In this document: one piece after another, positions 28,190 to 36,866 of the stretch
Numbering within the stretch: position 1 is the stretch's first letter
Layout: the number at the start of each line of letters is the position of its first letter
NCBI GenBank assembly: GCA_963775275.1
Contig: CAVZII010000005.1
Location: forward strand, 3,472,001 to 3,536,000
Length of the DNA stretch: 64,000 bases
DNA from: JANWHQ01 sp963775275
GTDB lineage: Bacteria; Pseudomonadota; Alphaproteobacteria; Caulobacterales; Caulobacteraceae
Direction: 5' to 3'
Notes under the pieces: generated by a model
What the model saw: the letters and a program-made list of their open reading frames with translations, nothing else
Told to the model about the DNA's origin: nothing
Database searches by the model: none
Program-made: the position numbers and the translations under genes

Positions 28190-28595
28190 TCAGCGGTCGT
28201 GATGGGGCCGCCAGTAGCCGTCGGAGTCGCGGCACACCTCATAGGAATGCGACCGGCCGCGGTAGTAATCGGTCAACCCAGCGGCAGCCCCGGTGATGGC
28301 GGCGGCCGCGGGGATAGTCAGTGCATTTCACGGAGTGGGCGGCGATATTGTGGCCGGCGACCGCGCCCACGCCGCCGCCGATCAAGGCCCCGGCCGTGCG
28401 GTTGCCGCGGCCGGCGACCTGGCTGCCGATGATCGCGCCGATCACGCCGCCGGCGACGGTCCCGGTGCGGCCGGCCTCGTGACGCTCCTGGCGGCACGGG
28501 TCGCCGCGCCACTCCTGGGCCGAGGCCGCCACGGGGACGGAGATGCTCGTGACGACCGATGCGACCGCGGCGGCGAGTGCGATGGCGATGCGCAT
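28190..28595 (-). pseudogene. Glycine-zipper protein with a frameshifted C-terminus
   Basis: From the ATG at 28595 the frame encodes a signal peptide (cleavage after AASAQ), then a glycine zipper (GVIGAIIGSQVAGRG, GGGVGAVAGHN) up to KCTDYP. It then runs into an Arg-rich tail and stops at 28239. The next frame instead gives GLTDYYRGRSHSYEVCRDS and DGYWRPHHDR, ending at 28190, which is the tail expected of this family. One extra base in CCCCGCGGCC at about 28306-28315 explains the switch. Removing it yields a 134-residue protein. If the sequence is right, the protein made is 118 residues with an aberrant end. Confidence 0.65.
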
Positions 28596-28790
28596 GATGT
28601 CTCCCTCGGCCTCGACGACGGGCCTTTCCGCAGCTTGACGATTTGACCGGCGGAGTCTGAACGAAGGTTGAGCGGACCGTTCATCTTCGTTCACGCCCGT
28701 GAACCGACGTTCTTCAGCCACGAGACGAGCCGATCCAGCATGCGCCGGCCCAGACGTTCGATCCCACCTTCACACGGCCGCGGCGGCGAG

Positions 28791-30032
28791 ATGCGCGAAC
28801 TCATGATCGCGCGCATGGGCGCGGCCGGCGACGGCGTCGCTGACGGCGAGGGGGCCCCGGTCCATGTTCCCTTCACCCTGCCCGGCGAGCGGGTTCTGGC
28901 GCGCGTCGAGGGCGGGCGCGGCGATGGGACGCAGGTGCTGCAGTCCAGCGCCGAGAGAGCCGAGCCTCCCTGTCCGCACTTCGGCGCCTGCGGGGGGTGC
29001 GCCCTGCAGCACTGGGCCGAGCGGCCGTACCTGGACTGGAAGTCCGATCTCATCCGTCTGGCCCTGGCGCGCGAGGGCCTGGAGACCGAGATCCTGCGGC
29101 CCTACGCCGCCCCGCCCGGGACGCGCCGTCGCCTGGCGCTGCACGCACGGCCGGGCCGGGAAGGGGAGGCCAGGCTCGGCTTCAAGGCGCGCGGGAGCTG
29201 GCGGCTCGTGGAGATCGCGGCCTGCCCGATCGCCGATCCGCGCCTCGTAAATGCGCTGCCGGCCTTGCGGCGGCTGGCGGCGCCCTTCCTGGAGCACCCC
29301 CGCTCGGCCCCGACCCTGCACGTGACCTCGACCGAGACCGGCCTGGACGTGGACGTCACCGGCGTCGAGCGCCGCACCGGAGGCCTTTCGGCCGACGCCA
29401 GGCTCAGGGCGGCCGAGGCGGCCGCGGCGGGCGACCTGGCGCGCGTCACCCTGGCCGGCGAGATCGTCTATCAGGCGCGCGCGCCGCAGGTGAGGTTCGG
29501 GCGCGCCGTCGTCGCCCTGCCGCCCGGCGTTTTCCTGCAGGCCGTCCCAGGCGCCGAAGCGGCGATGACGGCGTTCGCGCTCCAGGCCCTGGCCGGCGCC
29601 CGCAAGGCCTCGGACCTGTTCTGCGGCGTCGGGACCTTCAGCCTGCGCCTGGCCGAGGCCTGTCAGGTTCACGCCGTCGACGCCTCGGCGGAGGCGGTGG
29701 GCGCGATCTCGGCGGCATCGGGCCGCGTCGAGGGCCTCAAGCGGATCACCGTGGAGGCGCGCGACCTGTTTCGCCGGCCCGTCCTGGCCCAGGAGCTGAA
29801 GGGCTTCGACGCCGCCCTGTTCGACCCGCCGCGCGCAGGGGCCCAGGCCCAGGCGGCCGAGCTTGCGAGATCCGGGCTCGGCGGGGTCGTCGGCGTCTCG
29901 TGCAACCCGGCGACCTTCGCCCGCGACGCGCGGATCCTGGCCGACGGCGGATTCCGCCTGACCCGGGTGCTCCCGGTGGACCAGTTCCTCTGGTCGCCGC
30001 ACGTGGAGCTGGTCGGGATCTTCATCAGGTGA
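28791..30032 (+). CDS. TrmA/RumA-type 23S rRNA or tRNA uridine-C5 methyltransferase
   Basis: The protein of about 413 residues is a SAM-dependent RNA m5U methyltransferase with an iron-sulfur cluster. Three of the cluster cysteines are in CPHFGACGGC and the fourth probably in AACPIAD. The SAM loop is DLFCGVGTFSLRLA. The catalytic cysteine is in VSCNPATFARD, and FDPPRAG is the conserved motif IV. The N-terminal TRAM-like domain is short. The ATG at 28791 keeps the MRELMIARMGAAGDG start. ATG 28740 is also in frame. It is alone between glycine-zipper genes and a convergent AraC gene. Confidence 0.88.
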   Translation: MRELMIARMGAAGDGVADGEGAPVHVPFTLPGERVLARVEGGRGDGTQVLQSSAERAEPPCPHFGACGGCALQHWAERPYLDWKSDLIRLALAREGLETEILRPYAAPPGTRRRLALHARPGREGEARLGFKARGSWRLVEIAACPIADPRLVNALPALRRLAAPFLEHPRSAPTLHVTSTETGLDVDVTGVERRTGGLSADARLRAAEAAAAGDLARVTLAGEIVYQARAPQVRFGRAVVALPPGVFLQAVPGAEAAMTAFALQALAGARKASDLFCGVGTFSLRLAEACQVHAVDASAEAVGAISAASGRVEGLKRITVEARDLFRRPVLAQELKGFDAALFDPPRAGAQAQAAELARSGLGGVVGVSCNPATFARDARILADGGFRLTRVLPVDQFLWSPHVELVGIFIR

Positions 30033-30039
30033 GTGGGAA

Positions 30040-30768
30040 CTAACGCATCCGCGCAGGCGTGCGGCCGAACTGCTTGCGGAAGGCGGCGATGAAGGCGCTC
30101 GTGGAGGCGTAGCCGGCGTCCAGCCCCGCCTGGGTCACGCTGGCGCCGGCGCTGAGCAGCCCCGCCGCGTGGATCAGCCGCAGGCGCTGGCGCCACTCGG
30201 CGAAGCGCACGCCGGTCTCCTCCAGGAACAGGCGCTGGATGGTGCGCGCGCTCGCGCCGGCGCGGCGGGCCAGGGCGTCCAGCTCGAGGCCGCAGGCCGG
30301 GTCGTCCCGGAGCAGGTCGGCCAGCCGTCGCGCCCGCGGATCGCGGGGCAGGGGGAGCGACAGGGGCAGGACCTCGGCCTCGGCGAGCTCGTCGAGCGCG
30401 GCCTGGGCCAGTGTGCGGCGCCGGGGCTCGCCGTCCTTCAGCATGCCGATGGCGACGATCCTGAGCACCAGCTCGCGCAGCAGCGGGGTGACCTCGATGG
30501 CGCGGCAGTCGGCCGGCAGGCCTCGCCCGAACTCCGGCTCGATGTAGAGCGTGCGCATGGCGAAGTCGCCGCGCGCCCGGATCTCATGCTCCGTCCCGGC
30601 CGGCGCCCAGATCGCCCGCGCCGGCGGGACCAGCCAGAGCATGTCCCCGGCCTTGACCCGCATCACGCCCGAGGCGGCGTAGATCAGCTGGCCCCAGGGG
30701 TGCTCATGCGGCTCGATGTGGCAACCGTCGCGGTAGTTGACGGCCAGGGTGCGGACCAGGAATCCCAT
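30040..30768 (-). CDS. AraC-family regulator with N-terminal cupin domain
   Basis: The regulator has 242 residues. The cupin sensor (EPHEHPWGQLIYAASGVMRV) occupies the first 95 residues, and the two-HTH DNA-binding domain the last 100, ending in the signature GYASTSAFIAAFRKQFGRTP. It is the last gene of a three-gene leftward run after two VOC-domain genes, with spacings of 6 and 10 bp, so it may regulate them or respond to the same small molecule. Confidence 0.88.
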   Translation of the reverse strand: MGFLVRTLAVNYRDGCHIEPHEHPWGQLIYAASGVMRVKAGDMLWLVPPARAIWAPAGTEHEIRARGDFAMRTLYIEPEFGRGLPADCRAIEVTPLLRELVLRIVAIGMLKDGEPRRRTLAQAALDELAEAEVLPLSLPLPRDPRARRLADLLRDDPACGLELDALARRAGASARTIQRLFLEETGVRFAEWRQRLRLIHAAGLLSAGASVTQAGLDAGYASTSAFIAAFRKQFGRTPARMR

Positions 30769-30778
30769 GGACGGCCGG

Positions 30779-31174
30779 TCAGCCGGCGGGATCCACGAAG
30801 CCCGGGACGTGCTGCATGATCCCCGCGCGATTGCCTTCGGTGTCCTCGAAGTAGACCAGCTCGCCCACGCCCTCGATCAAGTAGGGCGCGCCGTCGATGC
30901 GCCCGCCGCTCCGCTCGATGGCGGACATGGTCTGCTTCAGCGAATCCACGGTGATGGTGCACTCGTAGCCGCGCAGGCCGGTTCCCGACAGCGGCTCGCT
31001 CCGGCCCCGAAGGTCGCCCAGGATCCCAGACGTCCCGGGCGCGCCGGTGTGGAGCAGGTAGTAGCCGGGCGGTCCCCACGGTTCGGCGCGCCAGCCGAAG
31101 ACGGTCTCGTAGAACGCCTTGGCGCGTTCCACATCGTCACACTCGATCGCGAAGTGGCGGACCGTGGCGGGCAT
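30779..31174 (-). CDS. VOC-family protein (glyoxalase/bleomycin-resistance fold)
   Basis: A single VOC domain of 131 residues. The first beta-alpha unit is VRHFAIECDDVERAKAFYETVFGW and the second ends in VYFEDTEGNRAGIMQ, both typical of the fold. Metal ligands are likely His 7 and Glu in the second half, but the substrate is unknown. It is the middle gene between another VOC gene and an AraC regulator. Confidence 0.82.
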   Translation of the reverse strand: MPATVRHFAIECDDVERAKAFYETVFGWRAEPWGPPGYYLLHTGAPGTSGILGDLRGRSEPLSGTGLRGYECTITVDSLKQTMSAIERSGGRIDGAPYLIEGVGELVYFEDTEGNRAGIMQHVPGFVDPAG

Positions 31175-31180
31175 GGTGGG

Positions 31181-31549
31181 TCAGTGTTCGGCGTCGAGAT
31201 AGAAGACGTTGCCGTCAGGGTCCGCGAACATCGCCATGTAGCCGCCCCAGGGCTGGCGGCTCGGCGCCATCGTGAAACGCGCGCCCTTGGTCTTCATCTC
31301 CCCATAGGCGGTGTCGACGTCATCGACCCGGATGCTGATCCCGCTGTGACGGTCGGCAGGCGCCTCGCCGGAGGCCTCGTCCGCCCCACCGCTGGCGACG
31401 CCGAAGCGCAGACCGCCGGCGTTGAAGCGCGCGTAATGGAAGGACGCGTCGCTGAATTCGAGCTCGAAGCCGAGGACGTCGCGGTAGAACGCGACGGCGC
31501 GGTCGAGATCGCGCACGTGGACGTTGATGTAGCCGATGCTGCCTTTCAT
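31181..31549 (-). CDS. VOC-family protein
   Basis: A 122-residue VOC-domain protein starting SIGYINVHVRDLDRAVAFYR and ending MFADPDGNVFYLDAEH. Both halves of the fold are complete, with the PDGN turn before the last strand. It is the promoter-proximal gene of the VOC-VOC-AraC run and probably forms a dimer. It is too general for a substrate call. Confidence 0.82.
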   Translation of the reverse strand: MKGSIGYINVHVRDLDRAVAFYRDVLGFELEFSDASFHYARFNAGGLRFGVASGGADEASGEAPADRHSGISIRVDDVDTAYGEMKTKGARFTMAPSRQPWGGYMAMFADPDGNVFYLDAEH

Positions 31550-31645
31550 GGCGGATCCCCCAGCCCTGACCTTGTTGCACGCTAGCCTGGCCTGCCCCGT
31601 CGCTCTATCGACAGGATGACGAAAACTGTCGCGAAGGCGACAAGC

Positions 31646-32731
31646 TCAGAACAGCTCCAGCTGATCGCCGCCCGCGGCGCGGCGGAACTGGGTGACGTCC
31701 AGACCCTGGTGCGGGTTGTCCAGGCCCAGCCGCCGGGTCGCCAGCTTGAACCGGCGCGAGATGACCGCCGCCACCGGGCCTTCGCCCTTGGCCCGCTTGC
31801 CCCACGTCGGGTCGTAGTCGCGCCCGCCCCGCATCTGGCGGATCAGGGACATCACCCTCCCGGCGCGGTCGGGCTGCTCGGCCTGGAGCCACTCGCGGAA
31901 CAGATCCTTGATCTCCCAGGGCAGGCGGATGGCGACATAGTGGGCGTGCCGGGCGCCGGCCTCGGCCGCGCGCTCGAGCACCTCTTCCATCTCATGGTCG
32001 TTCAGGCCCGGGATCACCGGGGCGAAGCCGACCATGACCGGCACGCCGGCGTCGGCAAGCTGGCGAAGGGCCCACAGCCGTCGTTCGGGCGTGGAGGCGC
32101 GCGGCTCCATGGCCCGCGCGAGCTTCCTGTCCAGCGTGGTGATCGAGACCGAGACCATGGCGAGCCTGTCCTGGCCCATCGGTCCCAGGATGTCCGCGTC
32201 GCGCGCGACCAGGGCGTTCTTGGTGGTGATGGTGACCGGATGCCTGAACCTGGAAAGCACCTTCAGGATCTCGCGGGTGATCATCAGCCGCCGCTCGATC
32301 GGCTGATAGGGATCGGTGTTGGCGCCGAGCTGGATCCGCTCGCAGCGGTAGGACGGGCTGGACAGCTCCCTTTCCAGCAGCCGGGCCGCCTCCGGCTTGA
32401 AGAAGAGCTTCGTCTCGAAGTCGATGCCGGGCGACAGGCCCATGTAGGCGTGGCTGGGCCGGGCGAAGCAGTAGATGCAGCCGTGCTCGCAACCCCGGTA
32501 GGGGTTGATCGACGAGTTGAAGCCGATGTCGGGACTGTCGTTGTGGGTGATGATCCTGCGGGCCTTCTCCACCTGCAGCTCGGTCTTCAGCTGGGGCGGG
32601 GCGTCCTCGTCGCGGTCCCACCCGTCGTCGAAGCCGTGACGGGTGAAGGCCTCGAAGCGGCCGGAGTCATTGGACTTGGCGCCGCGGCCCTTGGGGGCAT
32701 GCGCCACGGGCGGGAAACAGGCATTGGTCAC
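31646..32731 (-). CDS. PA0069-type radical SAM protein, SOS-box regulated
   Basis: The 361-residue protein belongs to the PA0069/Rv2578c group of radical SAM enzymes, related to spore photoproduct lyase. The iron-sulfur motif is CEHGCIYC, preceded by NPYRG. Other conserved pieces are LGANTDPYQPIE and VTITTKN. The GTG at 32731 is the start. Twenty-five bases upstream lies a perfect alphaproteobacterial LexA site, so the gene is very likely induced by DNA damage and acts in DNA repair. The reaction is not known from the sequence. Confidence 0.88.
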   Translation of the reverse strand: MTNACFPPVAHAPKGRGAKSNDSGRFEAFTRHGFDDGWDRDEDAPPQLKTELQVEKARRIITHNDSPDIGFNSSINPYRGCEHGCIYCFARPSHAYMGLSPGIDFETKLFFKPEAARLLERELSSPSYRCERIQLGANTDPYQPIERRLMITREILKVLSRFRHPVTITTKNALVARDADILGPMGQDRLAMVSVSITTLDRKLARAMEPRASTPERRLWALRQLADAGVPVMVGFAPVIPGLNDHEMEEVLERAAEAGARHAHYVAIRLPWEIKDLFREWLQAEQPDRAGRVMSLIRQMRGGRDYDPTWGKRAKGEGPVAAVISRRFKLATRRLGLDNPHQGLDVTQFRRAAGGDQLELF

Positions 32732-32755
32732 GCCGAGACCATATCGCCGTCACTA

Positions 32756-32770
32756 GAACATAACAAGAAC
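32756..32770 (-). promoter_or_regulatory. LexA (SOS) box upstream of the radical SAM gene
   Basis: GAACATAACAAGAAC on the plus strand reads GTTC-N7-GTTC on the minus strand, exactly the direct-repeat consensus of alphaproteobacterial LexA. It lies 25-39 bases before the GTG of the radical SAM gene, where bound LexA would cover the promoter. The rightward glycosyltransferase-like gene starts 122 bases away and could share it. Confidence 0.82.
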
Positions 32771-32892
32771 ATTCAGGGGCCGGCGCCCCAAAGCCGCCTC
32801 CGGCGCCCACGAGAGCCTCTGCGCGGGCGGCGCGTTTACGCCAGCGGCCAGGCCCGCCTTGACTGTGGCGGGGCGGGCCCCTTGATGGCGGC

Positions 32893-33378
32893 ATGATCTC
32901 GGCCGTGATCGCGACCTTGAACCACGAAGCCCTTTTGGGGCGGGCCCTGTCGCCGCTGGTGCCGGCCGCGGTCAGCGGGCTGCTGAACGAGGTCGTGGTC
33001 TCGGACGGCGGTTCGACCGACGCCACCTTGGACATCGCCGACGAGGCCGGGGCCAGGATCCTCCGCGGACCGCCGGAGGGGCGCCTGCGCCGCGGCTGCG
33101 AGGCGGCCAGGTGCGGCTGGCTCCTGCTGCTCGATCCCGTCGCATGGCTGGAGCCGGCGTGGGCAGAGGCGGCGAAGGGCCACATCGAGTCATCGCCCGG
33201 CAGGGCGGCGTTCTTCCCGAGGGCCTCCGAGAGCGCCATCGCGCGGTGGCTGGGCCGCCGAAGCCCGGAGGCCCTGCTCGTCCCACGCAGTCTCCTGTCC
33301 GCCGCCTTGGATCGGCCGGCGAGCCTTCGCCCGCGTCGGTTGCAGGCTCGTCTGTTTCTGGCCGAGCCGCGCACATGA
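32893..33378 (+). CDS. Short family 2 glycosyltransferase-like protein
   Basis: A 161-residue protein with the nucleotide-sugar-binding half of a GT-A fold: SAVIATLNHEALLGRAL at the N-terminus and VVVSDGGSTDATLDIA with the acidic SDGGSTD loop. The acceptor half is absent or much reduced, so catalysis is uncertain. Its stop overlaps the ATG of the HAD phosphatase gene (ATGA), showing tight coupling. Confidence 0.7.
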   Translation: MISAVIATLNHEALLGRALSPLVPAAVSGLLNEVVVSDGGSTDATLDIADEAGARILRGPPEGRLRRGCEAARCGWLLLLDPVAWLEPAWAEAAKGHIESSPGRAAFFPRASESAIARWLGRRSPEALLVPRSLLSAALDRPASLRPRRLQARLFLAEPRT

Positions 33379-33992
33379 ACGCTCAGGTGCGGCCGACGGC
33401 GGTCCTGTGGGACGCCGGCAACGTCATCCTGCGCTGGGATCCGCGGACCCTCTACGCCAAGGTCTTCCCCGACCCGGCCGAACGGGAGTGGTTCCTCGCC
33501 AACATCTGCACGCCTGCCTGGAACGAGCTGAACGACCTCGGCGGCGACATGAGCGGCAACGTCCGCGCCCTGGCCGAGCGCCATCCCGAGCACGCCGAGG
33601 CCATCCTCGCCTGGCGCTCCCGCTGGCTCGAGATGTTCTGCGGCGCCATCCCCGAGACCGAGGCCGCGATCGAGGCGTTGCACGCGCGAGGCGCGCCCCA
33701 GTTCGGGCTTTCGAACATGTGCGCCGAGACCGAGCCGGAAACCCTGGCGCTCAGCCCCGCGTTCGGCCGTCTGAGTGACATCGTGATCTCGGGCCGGGAG
33801 GGCATGGCCAAGCCCGATCCGCGAATCTTCGCGATCGCCTGCGCGCGCTCGGGCCGTCGGCCGGATCAGCTGCTGTTCGTCGACGACAGCCCGGTGAACA
33901 TCGCGTCCGCCGAACGTCTCGGCTTCCACACCCACCTGTTCGAGGATCCGACGGCCTTGTGGCCGGCGCTCCAGGCGCACGGCCTTCTCTGA
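33375..33992 (+). CDS. HAD-superfamily (subfamily IA) hydrolase
   Basis: A 205-residue haloacid-dehalogenase-like phosphatase. Motif I is LWDAGNVILRW with the nucleophile Asp. Motif II is the serine in FGLSNM, motif III the lysine in GMAKPDPRIF, and motif IV LFVDDSPVNI. The DxGN variant of motif I is shared with the YihX/epoxide-hydrolase N-terminal group, which includes sugar-1-phosphate phosphatases. It is translationally coupled to the glycosyltransferase-like gene, hinting at sugar phosphate handling. Confidence 0.85.
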   Translation: MNAQVRPTAVLWDAGNVILRWDPRTLYAKVFPDPAEREWFLANICTPAWNELNDLGGDMSGNVRALAERHPEHAEAILAWRSRWLEMFCGAIPETEAAIEALHARGAPQFGLSNMCAETEPETLALSPAFGRLSDIVISGREGMAKPDPRIFAIACARSGRRPDQLLFVDDSPVNIASAERLGFHTHLFEDPTALWPALQAHGLL

Positions 33993-34043
33993 CCAGCGTG
34001 AACCGGACTCAGCCCAGCCGGCCGCCTCGTCCGCGTCGAACCG

Positions 34044-34355
34044 TCACTTGCGGACGGGTGGCTCGGCGAGGAAGCCGAAGGCGTTGTAGACCACGGCGAT
34101 CAGCGCGCCGCCGAGGCCTCCGAAGGCCAGCGCCCAGAAGACCCCGATGGCGAGCGCCAGGCCGGAGTTGACGGGCGCTGTGGTGAAGAGCGTGACGAAC
34201 ATATGCGAGCCGCCGGGGACGCCGATCGCCGCGCCCGCCCAGCAGATGGCGAGCACGATCGCCAGGACCACCCCGCCGGTTATCGTGCACCGGAGCGTAC
34301 TGAGCTTGCCGCTCCGTGACTCTTGATGATCGAGCGTGATGTCGAGAGCGGCCAT
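34044..34355 (-). CDS. Small two-helix membrane protein under a probable FNR/FixK promoter
   Basis: A 103-residue protein with two clear transmembrane helices (GGVVLAIVLAICWAGAAIG and LALAIGVFWALAFGGLGGAL) and a short cytoplasmic tail ending PPVRK. I do not recognise a named family. The ATG at 34355 follows GAGGAGG by five bases. A perfect FNR/FixK palindrome is centred 63 bases upstream, which suggests expression under low oxygen. It lies downstream of the copper ATPase on the same strand, 87 bp away. Confidence 0.7.
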   Translation of the reverse strand: MAALDITLDHQESRSGKLSTLRCTITGGVVLAIVLAICWAGAAIGVPGGSHMFVTLFTTAPVNSGLALAIGVFWALAFGGLGGALIAVVYNAFGFLAEPPVRK

Positions 34356-34411
34356 CGAAGCCTCCTCTTCGGATTGCAGCATCACGCTGACCTGAATGTC
34401 CGGTTGCGGCC

Positions 34412-34425
34412 TTGATCTGGATCAA
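34412..34425 (-). promoter_or_regulatory. FNR/FixK box TTGAT-N4-ATCAA
   Basis: TTGATCTGGATCAA is a perfect match to the FNR/FixK consensus. Its centre at 34418 lies 63 bases before the ATG of the small membrane gene. A transcription start 41 bases from the centre would leave a leader of about 22 bases, a normal class II layout. Confidence 0.7.
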
Positions 34426-34442
34426 GCACGGCGCACGGCCGT

Positions 34443-36779
34443 TCAGAGCCGGACCGCCTGCAGCCGAAGCGCGTTGGTGATCACGCTCACCGAGGAGGCG
34501 GCCATGGCCGCCGCGGCGATCTCGGGCGAGAGGAGCAGGTGCAGGACCGGATAGAGCGCCCCGGCCGCCACCGGCACGCCTGCGGCGTTGTAGACGAAGG
34601 CGAAGACCAGGTTCTGGCGGATGTTGCGCATCACCGCCCGCGACAGCCGCCGCGCACGCACGATGCCATTGAGGTCGCCCTTCAACAGGGTCACGCCGGC
34701 GCTCTCGATCGCCACGTCCGCGCCCGCGCCCATGGCGATCCCGACCTCGGCGGCGGCGAGGGCAGGGGCGTCGTTGACGCCATCGCCGGCCATGGCGACC
34801 GCACGGCCCTCGGCCCGGAGCCTTTGCACCACCTTGGCCTTGTCCTCGGGCCGGACCTCGGCCTCGACCTCCTCGATGCCGAGCCGGCGGGCGACGGCGA
34901 GGGCGGTGGTGCGGTTGTCGCCGGTCATCATCACCAGCCGCACGCCTTCGGCCTTCAGGTCGCGGACCGCTTCGGCCGTCGTCGCCTTGATCGGGTCGGC
35001 GACGGCCAAGACGCCCGCGAGCCGCCCGTCGATGGCCGCGAACACGGCCGTGGCGCCGTCCTGGCGCATCGTCTCGGCCCGCGCCTGCAGGCTGGAGAGG
35101 TCCACGCCCTGGTCGGCCATCAGGGGCGCGCCGCCGAGTGCGACGCGCCGGCCCTCGATCGTCCCCGTCACGCCGCGGCCCACCGGAGAGTCGAAGTCGT
35201 TCGCCTGGCCGAGGACGAGGCCGCGGTCCTTGGCCGCCCGGACGATCGCCTCGCCGAGCGGGTGCTCGCTCGACCGCTCGAGACCCGCGGCCAGCCGCAG
35301 CAGCTCCGCCTCGTCCACGCCGTCCACGGTCTCGATCCCGGTCACGGCCGGGCGGCCTTCGGTCAGGGTGCCGGTCTTGTCGACCACCAGGGTGTCGATC
35401 TTCTCGAAGCGCTCCAGCGCCTCGGCGTTCCTGATCAGCACGCCGGTCCGAGCGCCGCGTCCCACGCCGACCATGATGGACATCGGCGTCGCCAGCCCGA
35501 GCGCGCAGGGGCAGGCGATGATCAGCACCGAGACGGCGGCGACCAGGGCGTAGGCCAGGCGCGGCTCGGGCCCGACCATCGCCCAGGCGATCCCCGCCAG
35601 GACCGCGGCGCTGATCACGGTCGGGACGAACCAGGCCGAGACCTGGTCGGCCAGGCGCTGGATCGGCGCGCGGCTGCGCTGGGCCTCGGCCACCATCTGG
35701 ACGATGCGCGCCAAGAGCGTGTCGGCGCCGACCTTCTCGGCCCGCATCACGAACGAGCCCGTCCGGTTGAGCGATCCGGCGACCACCTGCGAGCCGGCCT
35801 CCTTGCTGACCGGCATGGACTCGCCGGTCACCAGCGACTCGTCGATCGAGACGCGGCCCTCCAGGATTTCGCCGTCCACCGGGACCTTCTCGCCCGGTCT
35901 CACGCGCAGCCGGTCCCCGACCTTGATCAGGTCCAGCGTGATCTCCTCGTCCGCGCCGTCGTTCCCGATCCGCCGCGCGGTCTTGGGCGCAAGGTCCAGC
36001 AAAGCCCTGATGGCGCCGCCCGTGCGCGCGCGCGCGCGCAGTTCGAGCACCTGGCCGAGCAGCACCAGCACGATGATCACCGCCGCGGCCTCGAAATAGA
36101 CCGGCGGGCGCCCGCCCTCGCCGCGGAACGCCGGCGGGAACAGGCCCGGCGCCAGCATGGCCGCGACGCTGTAGGCGTAGGCCGCGCCCACGCCGATCCC
36201 GATCAGGGTGAACATGTTCAGTCGGCGCGAGACCACAGAGGCCCAGGCCCGCTTGAAGAAGGGCGCGCCTGCCCAGAGCACGACGGGCGTCGCCAGGGCG
36301 AACTGGATCCAGTCCGACGTCCCGCGCGCCAATATGAAGGCGTGGCCGAGGATGTGCCCGCCCATCTCCAGGACGAACACCGGCGCCGCCAGGGCGAGGC
36401 CGATCCAGAACCGGCGGCTCATGTCGGCGAGCTCGGGATTGGGACCAGCGGCGGCTGTCGCCGTCGCCGGTTCCAGCGCCATGCCGCAGATGGGACAGGC
36501 GCCGGGGCCCTCCTGGCGGACCTCAGGGTGCATCGGGCAGGTGTAGACCGTCCCCGGCGGCGCTGGGGGAGGCGGCGTCGCGGGCGCCTTCCCGAGATAG
36601 CGGTCCGGATCGGCCTCGAACTTTGCGCGGCAGCCTGCCGAGCAGAAGTGGACGTCGTGTCCTTCGTGGCGGGCGTGATGGATGGTCTTGGCCGGATCGA
36701 CGCTCATGCCGCAGACCGGATCGATCGCCATGCCGGAAGCGCGGCCGGCGTGATCTTGGCGGTGATGGTGTTCGCTCAT
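34443..36779 (-). CDS. Copper-transporting P1B-type ATPase with YHS and heavy-metal-binding N-terminal domains
   Basis: This 778-residue inner-membrane pump exports copper ions. The N-terminus carries a His-rich stretch, a YHS domain (DPVCGMSVDP... FCSAGC) and a heavy-metal-binding domain (YTCPMHPEV... CPICGM), rather than a classical HMA domain. The core has TGES, the metal-binding CPC in ACPCALGLATP (near residue 420), the phosphorylated Asp in DKTGTLTEG (near 465), SEHPLG and GDGVNDAPAL. The ATG at 36779 faces a CsoR-type regulator gene across an 87-bp operator region, so copper induction is expected. Confidence 0.95.
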   Translation of the reverse strand: MSEHHHRQDHAGRASGMAIDPVCGMSVDPAKTIHHARHEGHDVHFCSAGCRAKFEADPDRYLGKAPATPPPPAPPGTVYTCPMHPEVRQEGPGACPICGMALEPATATAAAGPNPELADMSRRFWIGLALAAPVFVLEMGGHILGHAFILARGTSDWIQFALATPVVLWAGAPFFKRAWASVVSRRLNMFTLIGIGVGAAYAYSVAAMLAPGLFPPAFRGEGGRPPVYFEAAAVIIVLVLLGQVLELRARARTGGAIRALLDLAPKTARRIGNDGADEEITLDLIKVGDRLRVRPGEKVPVDGEILEGRVSIDESLVTGESMPVSKEAGSQVVAGSLNRTGSFVMRAEKVGADTLLARIVQMVAEAQRSRAPIQRLADQVSAWFVPTVISAAVLAGIAWAMVGPEPRLAYALVAAVSVLIIACPCALGLATPMSIMVGVGRGARTGVLIRNAEALERFEKIDTLVVDKTGTLTEGRPAVTGIETVDGVDEAELLRLAAGLERSSEHPLGEAIVRAAKDRGLVLGQANDFDSPVGRGVTGTIEGRRVALGGAPLMADQGVDLSSLQARAETMRQDGATAVFAAIDGRLAGVLAVADPIKATTAEAVRDLKAEGVRLVMMTGDNRTTALAVARRLGIEEVEAEVRPEDKAKVVQRLRAEGRAVAMAGDGVNDAPALAAAEVGIAMGAGADVAIESAGVTLLKGDLNGIVRARRLSRAVMRNIRQNLVFAFVYNAAGVPVAAGALYPVLHLLLSPEIAAAAMAASSVSVITNALRLQAVRL

Positions 36780-36800
36780 GACGGACCTTGCGCGGCTGGC

Positions 36801-36844
36801 ATACCCCATATGGGTATTTGACCGATACCCTGCCCAGGGATACC
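36801..36844. promoter_or_regulatory. Twin palindromic operators for the CsoR-type copper repressor
   Basis: ATACCCCATATGGGTAT (36801-36817) and GATACCCTGCCCAGGGATACC (36824-36844) share ATACCC/GGGTAT-type arms. They match the GC-rich A/TACCC...GGGTA operators of CsoR/RcnR repressors. They occupy the divergent region between the copper ATPase and the csoR-type gene, so one repressor can control both. Confidence 0.7.
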
Positions 36845-36866
36845 TGCGGGCGAAAGGAGACGGGCC

